This document shows positions 51,804 to 60,986 of a DNA stretch of 64,000 nucleotides, piece after piece. The position numbers were made by a program, and so were the translations under genes. The notes under the pieces are model-generated. The model was not told where the DNA came from, ran no database searches, and saw only the letters and a list, made by a program, of their open reading frames with translations. Source of the DNA: Pseudomonas pergaminensis (lineage in GTDB: Bacteria > Pseudomonadota > Gammaproteobacteria > Pseudomonadales > Pseudomonadaceae); assembly GCF_024112395.2 (NCBI RefSeq), contig NZ_CP078013.2, forward strand, positions 4,030,001 through 4,094,000, in the 5' to 3' direction. Position 1 is the first letter of the stretch, and each line of letters starts with the position of its first letter.

Positions 51804-52571
51804 TCAGACCCACCCACCATCCACAATAAAGTTCTGCGCCGAACACATCGCCGAGGCATCAGAGGCGAGAAACAACGCCATATTGGCGATGTGTTCCGGC
51901 AAAACGCTCCCCGGCAAACACTGACTGCGGCTAATCAGTTCCTTGGCGGCATCGTCGACCCACATCGCCAGTTGTTTTTCCGTCATCACCCAGCCCGGCA
52001 CCAGCGTGTTCACGCGGATGCGGCTCGGCCCCAGTTCCCGGGCCAGGGCGCGGGTCATGCCGTGGGCGGCGGCCTTGCTGGCGGCGTACACCGGGTAGCC
52101 GGCCGAAGCCATCATCCAGCCCACCGAACCGAGGTTGATGATCGCGCCGCCGCCGGCGCCCTTCATCATCGGCACCACCGCCTTTGCGGCAAAGAAGGCG
52201 TGCTTGAGGTTGACGGAGATGAGCCGGTCGAACATCTCCGAATCGACTTCCTCCAGGGTATGGCGTACGTCATTGGCGGCGTTATTCACCAGCACGGTGA
52301 TCGGCCCCAGCGAGTGTTCGAAACGAGTGATGGCGGCTTTATAGGCTATCTCGTCGGTGATGTCGCAATTGACGAATTCCACGGTGTGCCCGCGCGAACT
52401 CAACAGCGCCGCCAGGCGTTCGCCCTGGCTTTGCGCGCGGTCGACAAAGCCGACCTTGGCGCCTTGGGCGGCAAAGGCGCGCACCATGAATTCGCCGATG
52501 CCCGAGGCACCGCCGGAGATCAGGACAGTCTTGCCTTCAAGGTCGGGATAAACGGCGTGCTGAGTCGTCAT
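51804..52571 (-). CDS. SDR-family sugar 1-dehydrogenase (probable L-arabinose/D-galactose dehydrogenase)
   Basis: 255 aa. NAD(P) site ISGGASGIGE, NNAAN-type motif (LVNNAANDV) and catalytic YAASK with upstream Ser (SVGWMMASAGYP). The sequence type and its place beside a mutarotase and arabinose genes suggest oxidation of L-arabinose (or D-galactose) to the lactone. The SDR family is broad, so the substrate is inferred from context. Divergent from the mutarotase with a shared operator-like site. Confidence 0.85.
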   Translation of the reverse strand: MTTQHAVYPDLEGKTVLISGGASGIGEFMVRAFAAQGAKVGFVDRAQSQGERLAALLSSRGHTVEFVNCDITDEIAYKAAITRFEHSLGPITVLVNNAANDVRHTLEEVDSEMFDRLISVNLKHAFFAAKAVVPMMKGAGGGAIINLGSVGWMMASAGYPVYAASKAAAHGMTRALARELGPSRIRVNTLVPGWVMTEKQLAMWVDDAAKELISRSQCLPGSVLPEHIANMALFLASDASAMCSAQNFIVDGGWV

Positions 52572-52664
52572 AAAAGGTTGCCTCGCTTAATTAGTCTTAT
52601 TTTATTTTGCAAAAACGCGGTTTAAGGCTATAAATTCGCTGTCCAACCGACAAAATATCGCACA

Positions 52665-52677
52665 TTAGTAGAACTAT
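52665..52677. promoter_or_regulatory. Arabinose-regulon operator-like site
   Basis: TTAGT-AGA-ACTAT, one mismatch to the ATAGT-N3-ACTAT motif found twice before the arabinose catabolic operon (62402 and 62476). Located between the divergent SDR and mutarotase genes. Confidence 0.55.
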
Positions 52678-52708
52678 TTCACTCAAAACAACAAAAGGAA
52701 GTTCGACC

Positions 52709-53857
52709 ATGAAGCACCCTCGTTACCTGCTTTCGGGCCTCGCCCTGTCCATGCTGGTCGCCAGCGGCGGCGCCCAGGCGGCGGGCCTTACCAGCGAACA
52801 CAAACCGTTCGGTAAAACCAATGACGGCACCGCCGTCGAGCAGTACATCCTGCGTAACAGCCATGGCATGCAAGCCACGGTGATCACCTACGGCGGCGTG
52901 TTGCAGTCGCTGAAAGTGCCAGACAAACACGGCAAGCTCGACGACGTGGTGCTGGGCTTTGACGACGTGCAAGGCTATCAGAGCGGTACGGCGTTCTTCG
53001 GCGCGACCATCGGCCGTTTCGGCAACCGCCTGGCCGGCGGCGCCTTCGAACTCGACGGCAAACGCTACCAGGTGCCACTCAACGACGGCCCCAACTCGCT
53101 GCACGGCGGCGCCCAGGGCTTCGACAAGCACGTCTGGACAGCCACGCCGGTCAAGGCCAAGGACTCGGTCGGCGTGACCCTCACCTACCTGTCCAAGGAC
53201 GGTGAAATGGGCTTCCCCGGCAACCTGAAGACCGAAGTCACCTACCGCCTCACTGACACCAACGAACTGCACATCGACTACACCGCCACCACCGACAAAC
53301 CGACGGTGCTCAACCTCACCAACCACAGCTACTTCAACCTGGCCGGCGCGGGCAATGGCGACATCCTCAAGCAGGTCGCGACCTTGCATGCCAGCCACTA
53401 CACGCCGGTGAACGCGACGTTGATTCCCACCGGCGAACTGGCGCCCGTCAAAGGCACGCCGATGGACTTTCTCAAACCCACGCCGATCGGCCAGCACATC
53501 AAGGACGATCACCCGCAGCTCAAGTTCGCCGAGCCGAAACAGGGTGGGTTCGACTTCAACTGGGCGCTGGACACCCAAGGTGATGTGAAGCAGTTGGCGG
53601 CCGAGGTGCACGATCCTGCGTCCGGGCGGCGGTTGCAGCTGTTTACCACCGAGCCTGGGGTGCAGTTCTATACCAGTAACTTCCTGGATGGGTCGGTGAA
53701 GGGCAAGGCTGGGAAGACCTATCTGCACTGGAGCGGTTTTACGCTGGAGACCCAGCATTTTCCGGATGCGCCTAATCAGCCGAAGTTCGCGTCTACCCGC
53801 CTGAATCCAGGGCAGACCTACACCCAGAACACAATATTCAAATTCACCACCGACTAA
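52709..53857 (+). CDS. galM: Periplasmic aldose 1-epimerase (galactose mutarotase)
   Basis: 382 aa. Signal peptide ending GGAQA, so it works in the periplasm. Mutarotase motifs NRLAGGAFELDGK, GPNSLHGGAQGFDK and LTNHSYFNLAG (catalytic His) are present, with the Glu in EPGVQFYTSN near the C-terminus. It interconverts alpha and beta sugar anomers, supplying the form used by the transporter or dehydrogenase of the adjacent arabinose system. Confidence 0.94.
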   Translation: MKHPRYLLSGLALSMLVASGGAQAAGLTSEHKPFGKTNDGTAVEQYILRNSHGMQATVITYGGVLQSLKVPDKHGKLDDVVLGFDDVQGYQSGTAFFGATIGRFGNRLAGGAFELDGKRYQVPLNDGPNSLHGGAQGFDKHVWTATPVKAKDSVGVTLTYLSKDGEMGFPGNLKTEVTYRLTDTNELHIDYTATTDKPTVLNLTNHSYFNLAGAGNGDILKQVATLHASHYTPVNATLIPTGELAPVKGTPMDFLKPTPIGQHIKDDHPQLKFAEPKQGGFDFNWALDTQGDVKQLAAEVHDPASGRRLQLFTTEPGVQFYTSNFLDGSVKGKAGKTYLHWSGFTLETQHFPDAPNQPKFASTRLNPGQTYTQNTIFKFTTD

Positions 53858-53860
53858 ACT

Positions 53861-53948
53861 GTGGGAGCGGGCTTGCTCGCGAATGCGCCGTGTCAGTCAA
53901 CTCATTCGGGTCTGACACTCCGTATTCGCGAGCAAGCCCGCTCCCACA
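53861..53948. repeat. REPIN
   Basis: GTGGGAGCGGGCTTGCTCGC and inverse GCGAGCAAGCCCGCTCCCAC with ~45-bp loop, between convergent mutarotase and araH. Confidence 0.88.
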
Positions 53949-53970
53949 TTTAGTGTTCACATGGCATGAC

Positions 53971-54939
53971 TCAGCGTTGTTTCATACGGTCGATGACCAC
54001 GGCCAGGAGCAGGATCGATCCCCGGATCACGTACTGGTAGAACGTGTCGATATTCTTCAGGTTCATCGCATTCTCGATGATCGCCAAAATCAGCACCCCG
54101 GCGATCACGTGGCGGATCATCCCTACCCCGCCGCTCAGCGATACCCCGCCGAGCACGCACGCCGAGATCACCGTCAGCTCGAAGCCCTGGCCGATCATGG
54201 GCTGGCCGGAGGTCATGCGCGAGGCCAGGATCACCCCGGCCAAGGCACCGATCACGCCATGCACGGCGAAGATCAGGATCTTGGTGCGGTCCACGTTCAC
54301 CCCGGCCAGCAAGGCCGCTTCCGGGTTGCCGCCGATGGCCATGGTGTTGCGCCCATAGGTGGTGTAGTTGAGCAGCCAGCCAAAGAACAGGAAGCACAGC
54401 ACAGTGATCAGGATCGGCACCGGCACACCGAGCAACTGGCCGTTGCCAAAGATAAAGAACTGATCCTGGGACACGCCCACCGCCTTGCCATTGGCGAAGA
54501 TGTACGCCAGCCCACGCACGATCTGCATGGTCGCCAGGGTAGTGATCAGTGCATTGACCCGCAGCTTGGCGATCACAATGCCGTTGATCAGCCCCACCAG
54601 CAGGCCCATCAGCAAGGCGGCGCCAATGCCGAGCATGACGCTGTCGGTGTCACGCATCACGATCGCCGCCACCACGCCGGCGCAGGCAATCACCGAGCCC
54701 ACTGACAGGTCGAAATGCCCCGACGCCAGGCAGAACAGCATGGTGCAGGCGGCAATGCCCACGGTGGAAATCGCCAGCCCCAGCCCGCGCATGTTCAGCG
54801 GTGAAAGGAAGTTATCGATCAGCAAGGCGCACAGCAAAAAGATGCTCACGGCGGCCAGCAGCATCGCCCAGTTGTCCAGCAGTGCGCGCAGGTCCAGGGG
54901 CTTGCGCGCGGTGGGCAGCACGTTGTGTTGAGTGGTCAT
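53971..54939 (-). CDS. araH: L-arabinose ABC transporter permease (AraH)
   Basis: 322 aa, about 8-10 membrane helices, BPD_transp_2 family. Characteristic segments: LASGHFDLSVGSVIACAGVV, INGIVIAKLRVNALITTLAT and GGVSLSGGVGMIRHVIAGVL. Follows araG with a 9-bp gap in the araFGH order. Last gene of the arabinose operon, followed by a REPIN. Confidence 0.93.
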   Translation of the reverse strand: MTTQHNVLPTARKPLDLRALLDNWAMLLAAVSIFLLCALLIDNFLSPLNMRGLGLAISTVGIAACTMLFCLASGHFDLSVGSVIACAGVVAAIVMRDTDSVMLGIGAALLMGLLVGLINGIVIAKLRVNALITTLATMQIVRGLAYIFANGKAVGVSQDQFFIFGNGQLLGVPVPILITVLCFLFFGWLLNYTTYGRNTMAIGGNPEAALLAGVNVDRTKILIFAVHGVIGALAGVILASRMTSGQPMIGQGFELTVISACVLGGVSLSGGVGMIRHVIAGVLILAIIENAMNLKNIDTFYQYVIRGSILLLAVVIDRMKQR

Positions 54940-54948
54940 AATCGTCTC

Positions 54949-56457
54949 TCAGTTCGCCAGGCTGCGCGGCAAGGCCAATTGCAGCAGGTTGGATTCAGTC
55001 GCGTGTTCGCGGGTTTGTTCGCCGCGCAGCGCGCCTTCGCACAGCACCAGGATGCGGTCGGCGATGCCCATCACTTCCATGAGGTCGCTGGACACCACGA
55101 TCACCGCAATGCCTTGAGCAGCGAGGTTATGGATGATCTGGTAGATCTCGGCCTTGGCGCCGATATCGATGCCACGGGTGGGCTCGTCCAACAGCAACAC
55201 TTTCATCGGCATCGACAGCCAGCGGCCGAGAATGGCTTTTTGCTGGTTGCCGCCGGAGAGGTACATGATTTTTTGCGCAGCGGTGGGCGTCTTGACCTTC
55301 ATGGCCTTGATCTGCTGGTCGGCGTTGCGCTTTTCCCAACCGTCGCGCAGCAGCCAGCCAAACCTGGAATGAGCACCGCGAGCACTGATATTGATGTTCT
55401 CCGCCACGCTGGACAGCGGGATGATGCCTTCCTTCTTGCGGTCTTCCGGGCACAGCAACACGCCGGCAGCGATGGCGTCGCGCGGTGACTGCAGCTGCAG
55501 TGTCTGGCCGCAGAGCTGAAGGGTACCTGCGGTGCTGCGGGTCAAACCGCTCAGCAGCCGAAACAGCTCCGTGCGCCCTGCCCCGACCAATCCAAACAGG
55601 CCGAGAATCTCGCCCTTGTGGACGCTCAGGCTGACCGGCTCACGCAACCCTGGACCGAGCAAACCCTCGACCTTGAGCGCGACCTCGCCCTGCTCACGCG
55701 GCCGGTAGTCGTAGATGTCCTGGATATCGCGGCCAACCATGCAGGTGACCAACTGGTCGTGGGTCAGCGCGCTCATGTCGTCGAAGGTGCGCACGTAGCG
55801 GCCGTCCTTGAACACGGTCACCGCGTCGCAAATGCGAAACACCTCTTCCATGCGATGGGAGACATAGAGCACCACTTTGCCCTCATCGCGCAGGCGCGTG
55901 ATGATCGCCATCAAACGGTCGATTTCCCGCGCCGAGAGGCTGCTGGTGGGCTCGTCGAACGCAATCACGTGGGCACCACGGGACAGCGCCTTGGCGATTT
56001 CCACCAGTTGGCGCTGGCCCAGGGACAGGCGCCCGAGCTTTTCATCGGGGTCGATTTCATCCGCCAGGCCCTTGAGGCAGGCCAGTGCCTGCTGGCGCAG
56101 CAGGCCGCGGTTGACCACGCCAAAACGCGAGGGCAAGTGGCCGAGGAACAGGTTCTCGGCCACGGTCATTTCCGGCACCAGGTGCAACTCTTGGTGGATC
56201 ACCGCCACGCCGCTGGCAATGCTGTCGGCGGCGTTTCGGAAAGCCATGGTCTGGTCGCCGATCTGCAGTGTGCCGCTGCTGGGAATGTAGGCGCCACCGA
56301 GGATCTTCAGCAGCGTCGACTTGCCCGCGCCGTTCTCGCCCATCAGCGCGTGCACCTGCCCTGGGTGGGCGCTGAAGCTGATGCCATCCAGCGCCTTGAC
56401 CCCAGGAAAGGTTTTGCCGATGCCGTCAAACCGCAGGGCGGCAGCCGTCATTGCCAC
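54949..56457 (-). CDS. araG: L-arabinose ABC transporter ATPase (AraG)
   Basis: 502 aa with two ABC domains in tandem, the layout of AraG/RbsA/MglA. Walker [13 protein letters not shown] in the first half and the diverged [12 protein letters not shown] in the second; signature [15 protein letters not shown] and [11 protein letters not shown]. Energises import through AraH. Overlaps the araF end by 10 bp. Confidence 0.95.
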   Translation of the reverse strand: MAMTAAALRFDGIGKTFPGVKALDGISFSAHPGQVHALMGENGAGKSTLLKILGGAYIPSSGTLQIGDQTMAFRNAADSIASGVAVIHQELHLVPEMTVAENLFLGHLPSRFGVVNRGLLRQQALACLKGLADEIDPDEKLGRLSLGQRQLVEIAKALSRGAHVIAFDEPTSSLSAREIDRLMAIITRLRDEGKVVLYVSHRMEEVFRICDAVTVFKDGRYVRTFDDMSALTHDQLVTCMVGRDIQDIYDYRPREQGEVALKVEGLLGPGLREPVSLSVHKGEILGLFGLVGAGRTELFRLLSGLTRSTAGTLQLCGQTLQLQSPRDAIAAGVLLCPEDRKKEGIIPLSSVAENINISARGAHSRFGWLLRDGWEKRNADQQIKAMKVKTPTAAQKIMYLSGGNQQKAILGRWLSMPMKVLLLDEPTRGIDIGAKAEIYQIIHNLAAQGIAVIVVSSDLMEVMGIADRILVLCEGALRGEQTREHATESNLLQLALPRSLAN

Positions 56458-57452
56458 AGCCCGATCTTGGTCAGCTCTGCCTGGAAGTTCTCACGGGTGA
56501 TGAGGGTCACTTCGTCCATGGCAGTGTACTTGGCAGGCTCGGTGCCCTTGGTCACCCACTCGTACATCATCAGCGCGGTGTTATAGCCCTCGATATGCGG
56601 GCTTGGCAGCATCGAGCCGAAGAAGCCGCTGCTGGGTTTCTTCAATTCGCCGATGGCGTCGGTGCCATTGATGCCAATGCCGATCACGTTGGCGGCCTTG
56701 AAGCCGGCGCTTTCGGTGGCGCGTACGCCGCCCAGTACGGTGTTGTCGTTCATGCCGCCGATGATCAGGTTTTTCGCGCCGCTGGGCAGCTTGACCAGGG
56801 CGGAGTTGGTGGCGTCCATGCTGCCGGGTACGTCGAGGGTCTTGGCGGCGGTGAACAGAATATGGTCCTTGGGGATACCCGCTTCTTCCAGGGATTTGAC
56901 CGAGCCGTCGGTGCGTTTTTTACCGGTGTCGAGTTCGTTGAAGGTGTTGATCACCGCGTAGGTGACCTTCCAGTCCCAGCCGCGCTTTTTCGCTTCGGCG
57001 GCCATCGCGGCGCCCTGCTTCTGGCCGACTTCAAAAGCCGCCATGCCCAGGTACGGCACGTCTTCCATGAAGTTGCCTTTGGCATCGACGAACCGGTCAT
57101 CTACGGCAATCACTTTCAGGCCGTTGGCCTTGGCCTTGGCGACAATGGCCGGGCCGAGGGACACGTCCGGCGGGCAGATCACAAAGCCCTTGGCACCGTT
57201 GGCGGCCAGGCTGTCGATGGCCGACAGGGTCTTCTCACCATCCGGCACGGCGATCTTGATCACGGTGAAACCATGCTCCTTGCCGGCTTTTTCGGCGAAG
57301 GCCCATTCGGTCTGGAACCACGGTTCCTCAGCCTGCTTGACCAGGAAACCGATCTTCACTTCCTCAGCGGCCAGCAACAGCCCGCTCAAGCTCATGGCCG
57401 AGACCGCCACAGCGGCGCAGCACAGGGAACGCAAACCACGACGACGATTCAT
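56448..57452 (-). CDS. araF: L-arabinose-binding periplasmic protein (AraF)
   Basis: 334 aa. Signal peptide ending LLAAE, then a mature protein strongly resembling E. coli Ara[52 protein letters not shown] and [10 protein letters not shown]. Binds L-arabinose (and often D-galactose). Downstream of the lactonase gene by 37 bp in one operon. Confidence 0.96.
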   Translation of the reverse strand: MNRRRGLRSLCCAAVAVSAMSLSGLLLAAEEVKIGFLVKQAEEPWFQTEWAFAEKAGKEHGFTVIKIAVPDGEKTLSAIDSLAANGAKGFVICPPDVSLGPAIVAKAKANGLKVIAVDDRFVDAKGNFMEDVPYLGMAAFEVGQKQGAAMAAEAKKRGWDWKVTYAVINTFNELDTGKKRTDGSVKSLEEAGIPKDHILFTAAKTLDVPGSMDATNSALVKLPSGAKNLIIGGMNDNTVLGGVRATESAGFKAANVIGIGINGTDAIGELKKPSSGFFGSMLPSPHIEGYNTALMMYEWVTKGTEPAKYTAMDEVTLITRENFQAELTKIGLWQ

Positions 57453-57489
57453 ACGGGTGACTCCTTGTTGTTGTTTTTAAGTCTTGGGT

Positions 57490-58353
57490 TTATCCGGCAA
57501 AGCGATGACAGGGTTTTCCAGGTACATCTACTTCCATGGCCAATACCGCACCGTCCCAGGGGTGATCCAAGGGGCTGGCGGCGCTGGTGATGTAGAGGGT
57601 GGTGAGGTTCGGGCCACCAAACACGCAACTGGTGGGACGGCTGACGGGCAGCTCGATAATGCGGTCGACTTCACCGTCCGGGGTCAGGCGCAACAGGCAG
57701 CTGCCGTCCCAGCGGGCGTTCCAGAGGTAGCCTTCAACGTCCATCGCCGAGCCGTCCGGCCCGCCGCGCGGGTGCGGGCCGAACCACGTCTGCGCAGGGT
57801 CGAGCTGGCCGTCTGGCCTGATAGCGTGCCGGTACAGCGTGCCGTCCAGGCTGTCGCCAAAATGCACTTGGCGGCCGTCATCACTCCACAGCAAGGTGTT
57901 GGGAATGCCCAGGCCGCTGAGCAACGGCGTGACCTGCGCATCCGCATCAATGCGAAACAGGCCGCCGGAACGCTGGGTAATGGGCAGGTCTTCACCCTGC
58001 TCGCCAATGTTGTTCTGCATGGTGCCCAACCACAGGCGGCCCTGGGCATCGCAGCGTGCTTCGTTGCCACGGTTGCCCGCTTGCGGGTCGGCCACGCACA
58101 GCAGGGTCAGGGCTTCGGTGACGAGGTCAAGGCGATACACGCCGCTGCTCAAGGTCACCAGGGCATCGCCGCTTTCACACGGGATGAACGCCGAGACATG
58201 CTCCGGCAACTGCCACACCTGCAACTGCCCGCCCATCAGGCGCAGCGCCTGCTTGCCGGCGATATTCACCCAGTACAGTGCCTGGGTGGGCGCATCCCAG
58301 AACGGACCCTCGCCCAACTGCGCACGGTGCGGGGTAACGGCGATACACGACAT
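57490..58353 (-). CDS. SMP-30/gluconolactonase-family sugar lactonase (probable L-arabinolactonase)
   Basis: 287 aa six-blade propeller. Motifs LGEGPFWDAPTQALYWVNIA (metal Glu), GLGIPNTLLWSDDGRQVHF (Asn), and GPDGSAMDVEGYLWNARWDG (Asp) of the SMP-30 family. Opens the lactone made by the sugar dehydrogenase to the aldonic acid. Located between the semialdehyde dehydrogenase and araF genes in the same operon. Confidence 0.92.
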   Translation of the reverse strand: MSCIAVTPHRAQLGEGPFWDAPTQALYWVNIAGKQALRLMGGQLQVWQLPEHVSAFIPCESGDALVTLSSGVYRLDLVTEALTLLCVADPQAGNRGNEARCDAQGRLWLGTMQNNIGEQGEDLPITQRSGGLFRIDADAQVTPLLSGLGIPNTLLWSDDGRQVHFGDSLDGTLYRHAIRPDGQLDPAQTWFGPHPRGGPDGSAMDVEGYLWNARWDGSCLLRLTPDGEVDRIIELPVSRPTSCVFGGPNLTTLYITSAASPLDHPWDGAVLAMEVDVPGKPCHRFAG

Positions 58354-58389
58354 GATGCCTCCTGGATTCTTATTGCTCTCAGGTGCGCG

Positions 58390-59970
58390 TTACAGCGGGT
58401 CGCGAGATGGCGTGCCATCCACCAGCCGCTGGATACGCAACGGGTTGGCGTTTTTCAACGCGTCGGGCAGCAGGCTATCAGGGTAGTTCTGGAAGCACAC
58501 GGGGCGCAGGAAACGGTCGATGGCCAAGGTACCCACCGAGGTACCACGGGCATCCGAAGTGGCCGGGTACGGCCCGCCGTGCACCATCGAATCGCAGACT
58601 TCCACGCCGGTTGGGTAGCCATTGAGCAGGATGCGCCCGACTTTCTGTTCCAGCAGTGGCGTGAGCTCGGCGAACTGCTGCAAGTCGCCCGGCTCGCCAA
58701 TGATTGTCGCCGTGAGTTGGCCGTGCAGGCCGTGCAAGGCCTCGCTGAGTTGGGCCTGGTCGGCGACTTCGACAAACACCGTGGTGGGGCCGAACACTTC
58801 TTCCTGCAGCACTTCATCGCCCTCGATCAACAGGCGCACGTCAGCCTTGAACACCTGCGGTTGCGCTTGGTTGCCGGCCTGCTGGCTGCCCGCCAGGTGC
58901 TGGATGCCAGGGTGCGCCAGGAGTTTTTCCAGGCCCTTGCCATAGCTGACCAGGGTGCCGGCGTTCAGCATGGTCTGCGGTGGTTGGTCGCCGATCAGTT
59001 GGGCGACCTGCTGGGTGAACGCGGTGAAGGCTGGCGAAGCAACGCCGATCACCAGGCCGGGGTTGGTGCAGAACTGGCCGCAGCCTTGCACCACCGACGC
59101 GGTCAGGTCACGTGCCACGGTGTCGGCCCGCGCGGTCAATGCCTGGGGCAGCACGATCACCGGATTGATGCTCGACATCTCGGCGAACACCGGGATCGGC
59201 TGCGGGCGTGCCGCCGCCATGTCACACAGTGCACGGCCACCCTTGAGCGAGCCGGTAAAGCCGACCGCCTGGATGGCCGGGTGCTTGACCAGTGCTTCAC
59301 CGACGCCACCGCCAAAGATCATATTGAACACGCCGGCCGGCATCTCGGTGGCCTCGGCCGCACGGATGATCGCATCGGCGACGCGTTCCGCCGTCGCCAT
59401 ATGCCCGCTGTGGGCCTTGAACACCACCGGGCAGCCAGCCGCCAGCGCAGCGGCGGTGTCGCCGCCCGCAGTGGAAAACGCCAGGGGGAAGTTGCTCGCG
59501 CCAAACACGGCGACAGGCCCCAGGCCAATGCGGTACTGACGCAAATCCGGGCGTGGCAGCGGTTGACGGTCGGGCAACGCCTTGTCGATGCGCGCGCCGT
59601 AGAAATCACCGCGACGCAATACCGTGGCGAACAGGCGCATCTGGCCGCTGGTGCGCCCACGTTCACCCTTGATACGTGCAGCCGGCAGCGCGGTTTCGCG
59701 GCACACCAGCTCGACAAAATCATCCCCCAGCGCGTCCAGTTCGTCGGCCACTGCGTCGAGGAACTGCGCGCGACGCGATGCACTCAAGGCGCGGTAAGCA
59801 GGGTATGCCGCAGCGGCAGCCGTGGCGGCGGCGTCGACCTCTTGTGGTGTGGCCTGGTAAAACGCCTGGGGCAAGGCTTCGCCGGTGGTCGCGTCGAGGC
59901 TTTGCAACGTGACGCTGCCATTGGCGCTGCGCTGGCCGCCGATGTAGTTGTGGCCGAGGTACTGGGTCAT
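58390..59970 (-). CDS. 2-oxoglutarate semialdehyde dehydrogenase (aldehyde dehydrogenase, NADP type)
   Basis: 526 aa. Catalytic Cys in VQGCGQFCTNPG, NAD(P) segment VGFTGSLKGGRAL, and FGASNFPLAFSTAGGDTAAA typical of the KGSADH subgroup used in pentose and hexaric-acid pathways. Oxidises 2-oxoglutarate semialdehyde to 2-oxoglutarate, the last step of the oxidative arabinose route. Follows the AraD1-family gene by 11 bp. Confidence 0.93.
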   Translation of the reverse strand: MTQYLGHNYIGGQRSANGSVTLQSLDATTGEALPQAFYQATPQEVDAAATAAAAAYPAYRALSASRRAQFLDAVADELDALGDDFVELVCRETALPAARIKGERGRTSGQMRLFATVLRRGDFYGARIDKALPDRQPLPRPDLRQYRIGLGPVAVFGASNFPLAFSTAGGDTAAALAAGCPVVFKAHSGHMATAERVADAIIRAAEATEMPAGVFNMIFGGGVGEALVKHPAIQAVGFTGSLKGGRALCDMAAARPQPIPVFAEMSSINPVIVLPQALTARADTVARDLTASVVQGCGQFCTNPGLVIGVASPAFTAFTQQVAQLIGDQPPQTMLNAGTLVSYGKGLEKLLAHPGIQHLAGSQQAGNQAQPQVFKADVRLLIEGDEVLQEEVFGPTTVFVEVADQAQLSEALHGLHGQLTATIIGEPGDLQQFAELTPLLEQKVGRILLNGYPTGVEVCDSMVHGGPYPATSDARGTSVGTLAIDRFLRPVCFQNYPDSLLPDALKNANPLRIQRLVDGTPSRDPL

Positions 59971-59981
59971 GGGGATCTCCT

Positions 59982-60971
59982 TTAAAGGGTGATGACGTTG
60001 CCGGGCTCGAAGGCCGCCTCGCTGCTGCCGACACGGTTGACCAGCGGCGCGCCGAACTCGGCCTGGCTGATCTCGAACACATCGCCGGCCTGGGTACGTA
60101 TACCGTCGGCAAATGACAGCGTGGCGGTGCCGAAAAAGTGGATGTGCACATCGCCCGGCTTGAGGAACTGGCGGTATTTGAAGTGGTGGTATTCAAGGTT
60201 TTCCAGGCTGTGGCACATATTGGCCTCGCCGCTGAGGAATTCGTTCCGCCAGATTTCCTCACCGTTACGCAAGAGACGGCTGGTGCCCGCCAAGTGCTGG
60301 GGCAACTCGCCCACGCGCAACTCCGGGCCATAGCTGCAACTGCGCAATTTGGAATGGGCCAGGTACAGGTAGTTCTTGCGTTCCATCACGTGGTCGGAGA
60401 ATTCATTGCCCACTGCAAAACCGACGCGATAGGGCTGGCTGTCCGGCCCGATGACGTAGAGGCCACCGATTTCCGGTTCTTCACCGGCATCCTCGGCAAA
60501 CGGTGGCACCGGGAAGGCCGCGCCGGGACGCACGACGATGCTGCCGTCGCCTTTGTAGAACCACTCGGGCTGCACGCCCGCCTGGCCAGCCGCGGGCTTG
60601 CCGCCCTCCACGCCCCATTTGAAGATGCGCATGGTGTCGGTCAACGTAGTGTCGTCACCGGCCTGGTGCATCTTGTCACGCGCCGAGGCACTGCCCAGGT
60701 GAGTCAGGCCGGTGCCACTGATCAGCATATGGGCCGGGTCCGGGTGGTCCAGCGGCGGCAGGATCTTCAGGTCGGCCAGCAATGTGGCGTAGTCGTAGCT
60801 GTCGCCCAGGCCCAGGCTGTCCACCTGTTGCGCCAGGCCGACGCCCGCCTCGATGGCTGCCAGGGCCAACTCACGCACGCTGCGGGCCGTGCTGACTTCG
60901 CGCAGCTTGGTGCCATCGACCACGCCGACGCGACGCTCGCCATTACGCAACTCGAACTGAACTAAACGCAT
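59982..60971 (-). CDS. AraD1-family (FAH-fold) protein, probable 2-keto-3-deoxy-L-arabonate dehydratase
   Basis: 329 aa. FAH fold: PAHMLISGTGLTHLGSASAR, EPEIGGLYVIG, GFAVGNEFSDHVMERKNYLY, SYGPELRVGEL, with acidic metal ligands. Members are annotated AraD1 and occur in arabinose clusters. Since the operon has a semialdehyde dehydrogenase but no DHDPS-type dehydratase in view, this protein is the best candidate for making 2-oxoglutarate semialdehyde from 2-keto-3-deoxyarabonate. That role is an inference. Confidence 0.85.
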   Translation of the reverse strand: MRLVQFELRNGERRVGVVDGTKLREVSTARSVRELALAAIEAGVGLAQQVDSLGLGDSYDYATLLADLKILPPLDHPDPAHMLISGTGLTHLGSASARDKMHQAGDDTTLTDTMRIFKWGVEGGKPAAGQAGVQPEWFYKGDGSIVVRPGAAFPVPPFAEDAGEEPEIGGLYVIGPDSQPYRVGFAVGNEFSDHVMERKNYLYLAHSKLRSCSYGPELRVGELPQHLAGTSRLLRNGEEIWRNEFLSGEANMCHSLENLEYHHFKYRQFLKPGDVHIHFFGTATLSFADGIRTQAGDVFEISQAEFGAPLVNRVGSSEAAFEPGNVITL

Positions 60972-60986
60972 GCCATTTCTCCTGGA

